Below, piece after piece: positions 12,166 to 13,481 of a DNA stretch of 13,481 nucleotides. Below the pieces are notes generated by a model, which was given only the letters and a program-made list of their open reading frames with translations, searched no databases and was not told where the DNA came from. Source of the DNA: DATAXV01 sp036272915 (GTDB lineage: Bacteria > Chloroflexota > Dormibacteria > Dormibacterales > Dormibacteraceae); assembly GCA_036272915.1 (NCBI GenBank), contig DATAXV010000033.1, positions 1 to 13,481 of the forward strand. The letters are read 5' to 3'. The position numbers and the translations under genes are program-made. Position 1 is the first letter of the stretch. Every line of letters starts with the position of its first letter.

Positions 12166-13442
12166 TGCCGCTCCAGGGCCAGGACCAGCTCCCGGAGGAA
12201 GGACTCGACGTCGGTCACCAACCCGATCGACTGCCAGCTCCCGCGGTCGGCGAGCTTGGTCACCACCGACTGGTTGATGTCGACGCAGATCGTCCGCACC
12301 GAGGCCGGCAGCATGTTGCCGGTGGCGATCGAGTGAAGCATGGTCGAGAGCATCAGGGCCAGGCCCACCCGCGGCCGGGTCACGCGCTCCGGCCGGTCGG
12401 TCACCGGACCGCTTCCGCCCGGCCCCCAGATCGCCTCGCGCATCCGGCGCTGCGCCATCCACATGTCCGAGCAGACGTCGGGAAGCGGCCCGTCGTCGCG
12501 GACGCTTCCACCCAGGACGTACTCGACGTCGTGGTCGATCACGCTCTTCATCACGCCGGTCTGGAGCTGGCCGCTCTTCACCATCGGCCGCAGGCCGCCG
12601 GCGGCGCGTACCCGGTTGATGGCGCGCATGTGGTGGGCATGGCCGTGCTCGGTCGGCAGCCCGCTCTCCAGGTTGACGCCCAGGGCGGTGCCGAACAACG
12701 CCGCCTCGACGTCGTGAACGGCGAGGGCGTTGCCGGCGAACAGGACCTGGATGTAGCCGAGCTCGATCAGCCGGGAGAGGTGCTCGCCGGCCCCGGTGTG
12801 GACCACGGCCGGACCGGAGACGACGAGGATCATCCGGTCCTCGGCCCTCGTCGCCCGCATCTCCTCGGCGACCTTGGCGATGAGCAGCTTCTTCGGCTTC
12901 TCGGCGGAGACCTCACTGGCCATGAAGCTGAAGATCTCGGTCTGGCGCGAGCGCTCGAGCGGGGTCACGCGCACGCCGGCGTGGCCGACCACGACCTCCA
13001 TCCCCGGCTCCGTCTCGTAGAAGGGCAGCGTCCAGGCGCGGCGGGCGCTCCGGTCGAGCGCCACCGCGCAGTCCATCTCCTGCCGCTCGACGGGGATCCA
13101 CTCGCCGTCAAAGAGCAGCTCCGTGGCCAGGTTGCTGGAGGAGTAGAAACCCTCCGGGTAGACGCCGGCGAGCTCGACCCGCGCCGTCTGCGCCGGCTCC
13201 TCCTCGATGGCGACGGCGCCCAGGATCGTCGCCTGGCGGAGGATCTGGTCGAGCACGGCGGGGTCGTCGGCGGAGACGGCGATCCGGCAGGTCGAATGGT
13301 CGGTCTTGTGCTGGCCGACGCGAAGCTCCTGGATGTCGAAGGCCCCGCCCATGTCCATGACCAGGTCGAGCAGGCGGGGCAGGCTCATCGAGTCGATGAT
13401 GTGGCCGCGCAGGAGCAGGGTCCGTGACGACTTGCCGTTCAT
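12162..13442 (-). CDS. LOR/SDH-domain protein, archaeal-type ornithine cyclodeaminase-like (TIGR00300 type)
   Basis: The 426-residue protein begins with a LOR/SDH conserved region (about 7-105; LLRGHIIDSMSLPRLLDLVM and FDIQELRVGQHKTDHS). An NAD-binding-fold domain follows (RMILVVSGPAVVHTGAGEHL, 203-222). Strongly conserved C-terminal blocks include GHAHHMRAINRVRAAGGL (267-284), YVLGGSVRDDGPLPDV (308-323) and LSTMLHSIATGNMLPASV (365-382). This is the TIGR00300 family, whose archaeal members convert L-ornithine to L-proline and ammonia; the same module forms the C-terminus of cyanobacterial bifunctional arginine-degrading enzymes. The ornithine role here is by homology only. The ATG at 13442 has GGAGG 4 nt upstream and overlaps the upstream stop as ATGA; its own TGA overlaps the NUDIX start. 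It is the middle member of a translationally coupled series. Confidence 0.88.
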   Translation of the reverse strand: MNGKSSRTLLLRGHIIDSMSLPRLLDLVMDMGGAFDIQELRVGQHKTDHSTCRIAVSADDPAVLDQILRQATILGAVAIEEEPAQTARVELAGVYPEGFYSSSNLATELLFDGEWIPVERQEMDCAVALDRSARRAWTLPFYETEPGMEVVVGHAGVRVTPLERSRQTEIFSFMASEVSAEKPKKLLIAKVAEEMRATRAEDRMILVVSGPAVVHTGAGEHLSRLIELGYIQVLFAGNALAVHDVEAALFGTALGVNLESGLPTEHGHAHHMRAINRVRAAGGLRPMVKSGQLQTGVMKSVIDHDVEYVLGGSVRDDGPLPDVCSDMWMAQRRMREAIWGPGGSGPVTDRPERVTRPRVGLALMLSTMLHSIATGNMLPASVRTICVDINQSVVTKLADRGSWQSIGLVTDVESFLRELVLALERQ

Positions 13443-13481
13443 CTCGCCTCCACCACCGCCCGGATCGCCAGGCGGAGGGAC
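13439..13481 (-). CDS. C-terminal end of an upstream gene cut by the window edge
   Basis: On the minus strand the last codons before the cyclodeaminase-like gene read SLRLAIRAVVEAR and then TGA (13441-13439), which overlaps that gene's ATG as ATGA. The sequence looks like an amphipathic terminal helix with the local codon style, so a coupled upstream gene is likely. Thirteen residues are too few to name it. An arginine-degrading enzyme would fit the context but is not supported by sequence. Confidence 0.45.
   Translation of the reverse strand, partial: SLRLAIRAVVEAR

Noticed and set aside
12166..12462. N-terminal extension of the NUDIX gene
   Set aside because: It overlaps the cyclodeaminase-like gene in another frame and has no domain; the GTGA overlap gives a start right before the Nudix fold.
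1..13481. tRNA, rRNA, CRISPR array or riboswitch
   Set aside because: I looked for cloverleaf and CCA-end patterns, regularly spaced repeats and conserved leader motifs, and saw none I could support.

Overview
This window is very GC-rich, with dense, often overlapping genes, GTG starts and G/C-ending codons. Its families (a NarL/DesK-type two-component pair, a long AarF/UbiB protein with membrane ends, DUF2306, an archaeal-type ornithine cyclodeaminase homologue) and an apparent Gram-positive-type LexA box suggest an actinobacterium or a related high-GC soil lineage such as Chloroflexota or Dormibacterota. I cannot place it more precisely by eye.

Region 1 (1-3041) is a gene graveyard. From the left it holds: a C-terminal scrap of an IstB-like transposition ATPase (minus); the frameshifted N-terminal part of a DDE-type transposase (plus, with an intact Shine-Dalgarno); a truncated group II intron (minus, about 553-1157) with only the start of its reverse-transcriptase ORF; an aromatic acid exporter (FUSC/ArAE-like) gene broken by two frameshifts, one explained exactly by a 20-bp tandem duplication; and a frameshifted GNAT acetyltransferase.

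Region 2 (3042-13481) is intact and tightly packed. A UbiB/AarF-like kinase-fold membrane protein (plus) converges on an enolase-superfamily sugar-acid dehydratase-like gene (minus). That gene is divergent from a sugar-phosphate-isomerase-type TIM barrel gene (plus), with a palindromic candidate operator between them; the pair looks like a small catabolic locus. Next is a minus-strand operon, DUF2306 membrane protein > sensor histidine kinase > LuxR-type response regulator, joined by 1-nt and 4-nt overlaps. A VOC-fold (glyoxalase-like) gene (minus) and an APH-like phosphotransferase gene (plus) then diverge from each other.

The right end is all minus strand. A gene cut by the window edge, a LOR/SDH-domain ornithine cyclodeaminase-like gene (TIGR00300 type) and a NUDIX hydrolase are joined by ATGA and GTGA overlaps. 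Downstream lies an unrecognised 132-residue gene. It has a strong predicted leaderless promoter, and a near-consensus LexA (SOS) box fills the space between its -35 and -10 elements. I consider this the most interesting signal in the window: a candidate DNA-damage-inducible gene of unknown function.
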